From assembly GCF_001625215.2 (NCBI RefSeq), contig NC_030388.2, forward strand, positions 23,548,558 through 23,612,557: 64,000 bases of DNA, in the 5' to 3' direction. Both the position numbers and the translations under genes were made by a program. This document shows, piece by piece, positions 60,239-64,000 of the stretch. Origin of the DNA: Daucus carota subsp. sativus (taxonomy: Eukaryota; Streptophyta; Magnoliopsida; Apiales; Apiaceae). The notes below the pieces were generated by a model that searched no databases, was not told where the DNA came from, and saw only the letters and a list, made by a program, of their open reading frames with translations. The first letter of the stretch is position 1, and every line of letters starts with the position of its first letter.

Positions 60239-62300
60239 GTAAACTTATATAATTATACTCTTTTTGCTTTTAGTCAGTTCCTGTTTTGCATTTGTTGTAT
60301 GCAATTGTTTGCGTGTTGATGCTAACAAGTTAATAAGTTATGTGGTCTGTGATCTGGTTGTTCATGTCTCCTAATTTTTTTTATTGTATAAAGTATAATA
60401 ATGGTTCTAACAGCTCTGAACCCCTCAAAAACCTAGACTCATATAAATTACCAACACAAAATAATGATCAGGGGGAGAAAATACGGTAGTTTTGTAAACG
60501 TATACTTATATCCATATTAAAGGAGATGGACAGAATATAAAAAGAAAATGGAGCACCCGTCATCCCCATGGTCTCATCCACAAGCAAACAACTTGGAACT
60601 GTCTGAACTAAACTTGACTTTTCTTGCTTCTAAAGCTTTCCTTTAGTGATGCAAACTTTTTCTTGCACTGATGTACAGTTTTCCCTGGAACTGCAGTTGC
60701 CCCTCACTCCCAATGCTGCGTAGTTTCCTTGGGAAATGTTTTCAGTGCTTGCACCAGCGCGTCTCTTGAACAGAAGACCGAACATCCTGGTCTGTATCTG
60801 CAGCATCCCTTCCCCTCTATTGCAACTCTAAATCCAACTGCTAACATATACCTACACCTTACATATATACCCCTGCCTCCCTCCATCTTTCCCTGCGCCC
60901 CCTGCACCTGCCAACACCGACAAACCCCAACATCATCTCTCTCTCTCTGCGCATCTCTCCCAGCTTTCTACTCTGCCTCCCCTCCTCTCTCTCTGCCGTT
61001 GCACGTACATCCCGACACCACCCACAACTTCACTCTTTCCTCTCTCCATTCACTCTCCCCTCGTGTTGCCAACCACCGTCGCCCCTCCATCAAACTTCCA
61101 TCTCTGCCTCTTCTGTACCCTACCCTCACAAGTGATTGACATTAATAAAACACATGGCAAACATAAAACTTAATAACTCAACTATATAACTTTGAAACCT
61201 TTAGGACAGTAAAACTATCAATGATTCATATTCAATGAATATGACAGGAAGTAGATTAGTTATTGGCATAGAGTCCGTTTGGATAAACTTATAATTTTGA
61301 CTTGTGACTTATCGTTGCTTAATAGTGCAAAGTGAAAGTAAAAAAAGTTTAAGTTAGTATCTGTTTAGGTAATTTTTTTATTTCATCTGACTCGTTAGTT
61401 ACAAAAAAATGTGAAAATATAAATAAAATCTATAAGTTGTATATGTGAATGATAATATTAACATTTAGCAAATAAAATTACAAAATAAAAGAAGTTGTTC
61501 AAAAAACTCATACTTCCGGCTTTAAGCTGTTTTCTCAACTATAAGTCGCTTTTTAAATTATTACACAAGCACACATTTTCTTAAACTTAAAGTCATCACT
61601 TTAAGCCGTGGAAGACTTCCGCAAACTGGCTCATAGTGAATGCTTTTGTCATATTTACTGTGTCAATATATCATTGTAGGTACAACTCCTTATCATCTCA
61701 TTTACCAAATCATATGCCATCTCATTTACCTCAAGTGCGTCTACTATAACCCAGTCTTGACACTATCATGTACAGAATTAGTGTTTTCTAGCGACAGCTT
61801 ATACCTTAATATTATAGATATATCCTATTTAGTTGTTAAGCATTCAATCCTAATTAGAATTATAAATGCAAGGAATCGTTGACACAACTACGTTAAGTTG
61901 ATCGTAGAGATTAATTAAAAAACCTACTATAACTATATTAATTTGGTCCGATTTAGGGCACTTAATGAACAGTTATGAAACATTTATCATCTATCCGAGC
62001 AATCTATTAAATAACCCTAAACTCCAAGCTCTCTCTTAGGCTCTACACGCACACAAACAAGTAATAAATCCTTGACACCTAGTCATGAAAACAACATTAA
62101 ACATTTGGCTTGCCACAAAAGGGAATGTGCATAGAAATCTCAGACAAAAGCATACAGGTCCTAACTAAATAAATCTTTGCATAACTAATAACAAAAATTG
62201 AATAAAAACCAATATTCCAATTCCTCCTTTCTCATCGACGGAAACAAGAACTTACTTGAATATTTTTTAAATGGGACGTACAAGATTCACTCCTCAATGA
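60239..62300. other. Region after the unknown gene, no recognised coding sequence
   Basis: It contains a pyrimidine/C-rich stretch (about 60700-61135) and a probable miniature element at about 61269-61633. The open frame in the C-rich stretch (60729-61139) is rich in Pro, Ser and Leu and low in complexity; I do not trust it as a gene. Confidence 0.5.
61269..61633. mobile_element. Candidate miniature inverted-repeat element
   Basis: Left 'gagtccgtttggataaactt' and right 'gcaaactggctc' are imperfect inverted repeats, with 'ata' on both sides. The interior has 'gacttgtgactt' and 'aaactataagtcgctt' motifs common in plant miniature elements. Confidence 0.5.
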
Positions 62301-62320
62301 GGGCTTCCTTGTAAGTAGAT

Positions 62321-63325
62321 CACGGCGAATATGACACGGAAAAAATAGGTCCCAACCTATGTTACCCGGACTCTTCATTTTGTGTCGAGTACCCGTGTCG
62401 GACACTCGACACCCGGACATGGGTATGGACACTCAGACACTTATTTTAAGCCAAAAACATGTAACATTTTCAAATTATTGTCGAGTCCAACACTCGGACA
62501 CGTATCCATGTTGGACACTTTTAGCCGAGTCCGGGTAACATAGGTCCCAACTTGTATTATTAATCAAAACCGTTATCAATAATACAATCAATCAAACTTG
62601 GATACTCAAACCAAACAATACTCAAGCATCCGCAAGCGATGCCGTTCAGCCTAATACAATTTCATAATAGAAACATCGGTGGCCACCAAGACATGGACGT
62701 CCATCCACCAATGCCTCCCCTCGAACAAGAATCTCCTCTATCTCGTTCTTCCAAACTTTGAGTATCAACAAATTCCACTTTAATGAGCTCCCGACCACCA
62801 TTCTTCATCATAACAATATATCCATCTACAAAATCACGTGCATCAACCACGAGTGCCCTATTGAATCACCCGATCCTTGCTTTCACAGTCCAAATAATTC
62901 ACCTGGTTGATCAAACCATTAAAACCATTGTGATGATCCCTTTGATCTTCTTATACCTCGTATCCATCATGATTGATTTATGGTGCAAACCAACTGTCAT
63001 ACCTGTCATACCGCACGTAACTCTCTAACCACTTTCGTAGCTTATTGTTAACAATACCTTTATCGTACTTTACATTCTCAATGAAATCCCGAATTTTCTT
63101 CCAACCTCATCAATCATGATCATGACCTCGACTCTTGATACCACTTGTTAGGAATAAAATACGAAATTCAACTTCTAATGCAAAGAGCACACACAAAGAT
63201 ATATGACATGGAAAATCCACGTCCCAACTTGTGTTATTAATCAAAACCATTATCAATAATACAATCAATCAAACTTGGATATTTAGGCCAAACAATACTC
63301 AAGCATCCGCTCTCAAGCGATACCT
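62321..63325. repeat. Direct repeat pair (about 120 bp), one copy interrupted by a MITE
   Basis: 62328-62356 plus 62552-62640 is repeated at 63200-63320: 'atatgaca(c/t)ggaaaa', then 'gtcccaac', then 'ttattaatcaaaacc', 'aataatacaatcaatcaaac' and 'aacaatactcaagcatccgc'. Only the left copy contains the element at 62357-62543. The segment between (62640-63200) has no gene I recognise. Confidence 0.85.
62357..62543. mobile_element. hAT-type miniature element, 187 bp, 8-bp target duplication
   Basis: Perfect 17-bp terminal inverted repeats ('ctatgttacccggactc' and its reverse complement), flanked by 'gtcccaac' at 62349-62356 and 62544-62551. The interior carries 'gtgtcggacactcgacac' and related subterminal motifs. 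The termini match the hAT terminus at 10284. Confidence 0.92.
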
Positions 63326-64000
63326 AAGTCTACTAGATCTTGAGCACACATAACAAACACAATATGAGTATGTATCTTCTACATACTTCCGATACGTTTT
63401 TGTTGTCTCAATGTCAATATCTGATTATTACGATCTCTTTGTGTATGCAAGATGCATATTCAACATAAAAGTTACTAGGAATTTAACTATTTATTTTTTA
63501 TTTTTAGGTTTACTCTATGAAATATTCACATTAATTTATAACAACCCTTTAATTTTTTATTATACTATTGTTATTATCAATATCTAATCTTTTAGTATTA
63601 TGTTACATCAAATGAATATTATGTAATTCTAATGCTGTGATATTAAATTTTAGACGTGCTTTAATCTTTTAAATTACTATAACATAAATAATTTCATATA
63701 AATATAACATCAGCTAATTGCTATTAGACCGACAGCCTAGAATGTTTCTTTGTCCCTTAAACTAAATCCACCCTTATTTTAAGCCCTGATTAACGAACTC
63801 TAATTGTATGGGCCATATTAAGCCTTCATCTTAAATATTATGACAAGATATTAAGGGTTTATTTGAGCTATTGTATATCATAGGGACTTATTCTGTTATA
63901 AAAAAGACATTGGCTTTTACCCTTTAACCTCTACTAAGTTAAATAAAATGTGTTCATTTTGCTTTGGAATGACTACTGCCATGTCGTCCTATAGTAGATT
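63326..64000. other. AT-rich end of the window
   Basis: No open frame of note, no repeat and no RNA gene recognised. Confidence 0.5.

Noticed and set aside
60729-61139. 136-codon open frame in the C-rich block
   Set aside because: Low-complexity Ser/Pro/Leu translation that follows from the C/T-rich composition; no splice or start context that supports a gene.
62662-62850. Minus-strand frame starting MVDARDFVDGYIVMMKNGG
   Set aside because: Short, no family recognised, and it lies between repeat copies. Possibly a captured fragment, but not supported enough to list as a gene.
1-64000. CRISPR arrays, bacterial-type operons, rRNA genes
   Set aside because: None seen. The window has spliced plant genes throughout, and the short tandem repeats found (63 bp, 60 bp) have no spacer structure.

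Overview
This window looks like nuclear DNA from a flowering plant, most likely a eudicot. It is AT-rich, its genes are split by GT-AG introns with long AT-rich spacers, and it is full of plant-type mobile DNA: Helitron ends, Stowaway-, Tourist-, hAT- and Mutator-type miniature elements, and CACTA and Ty3/gypsy fragments. The gene content also fits: clathrin heavy chain, an LRR receptor kinase of the Xa21/EFR-like class, a hexose transporter, a laccase and a DREB2-type AP2/ERF factor. The species cannot be named from the sequence alone.

Layout. 1-930 is a large inverted-repeat element. 1273-1694 is a small Helitron. 1896-13420 is a decayed, 3'-truncated clathrin heavy chain copy. It carries an exact 825-bp tandem duplication of two exons, and a reverse-strand hAT transposase remnant sits in one of its gaps. 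14921-18792 is an LRR receptor kinase with two frameshifts and a catalytically dead kinase domain. 19378-21767 is a second kinase domain with all catalytic residues intact. Splice phases allow the two to be one transcript (LRR - membrane span - pseudokinase - linker - kinase). 22600-24587 is the 5' part of a Mutator-like element gene. 25002-28146 is a hexose transporter gene broken by one frameshift, with an element inserted exactly at a splice acceptor. 29362-31570 (minus) is a two-exon plant gene of unknown function. 31571-39327 is a gene-free repeat zone. 39328-41864 is an intact six-exon laccase. 45513-46472 is an intact DREB2-like gene with a 5'UTR intron. 46473-51291 holds two Helitron pieces, a 63-bp satellite-like array and a gypsy pol relic. 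51292-55170 (minus) is an intact six-exon CMSS1-like ribosome-biogenesis gene. 56992-60238 is a plant gene of unknown function whose 3' end is not visible. 60239-64000 has no recognisable gene, but it contains a hAT miniature element and, 0.7 kb away, its own empty-site paralogue.

No operon-like or pathway grouping is evident. The intact genes (laccase, DREB2-like, CMSS1-like, unknown 29362 gene) are unrelated single loci. The main themes are gene decay and transposon traffic. The most interesting points are the possible LRR-pseudokinase-kinase fusion, the transposon that duplicated a splice acceptor in the sugar transporter, and the link between a hAT transposase relic and a miniature element with nearly the same terminus. 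All exon boundaries were read by eye from frames and splice signals; no alignment was run.
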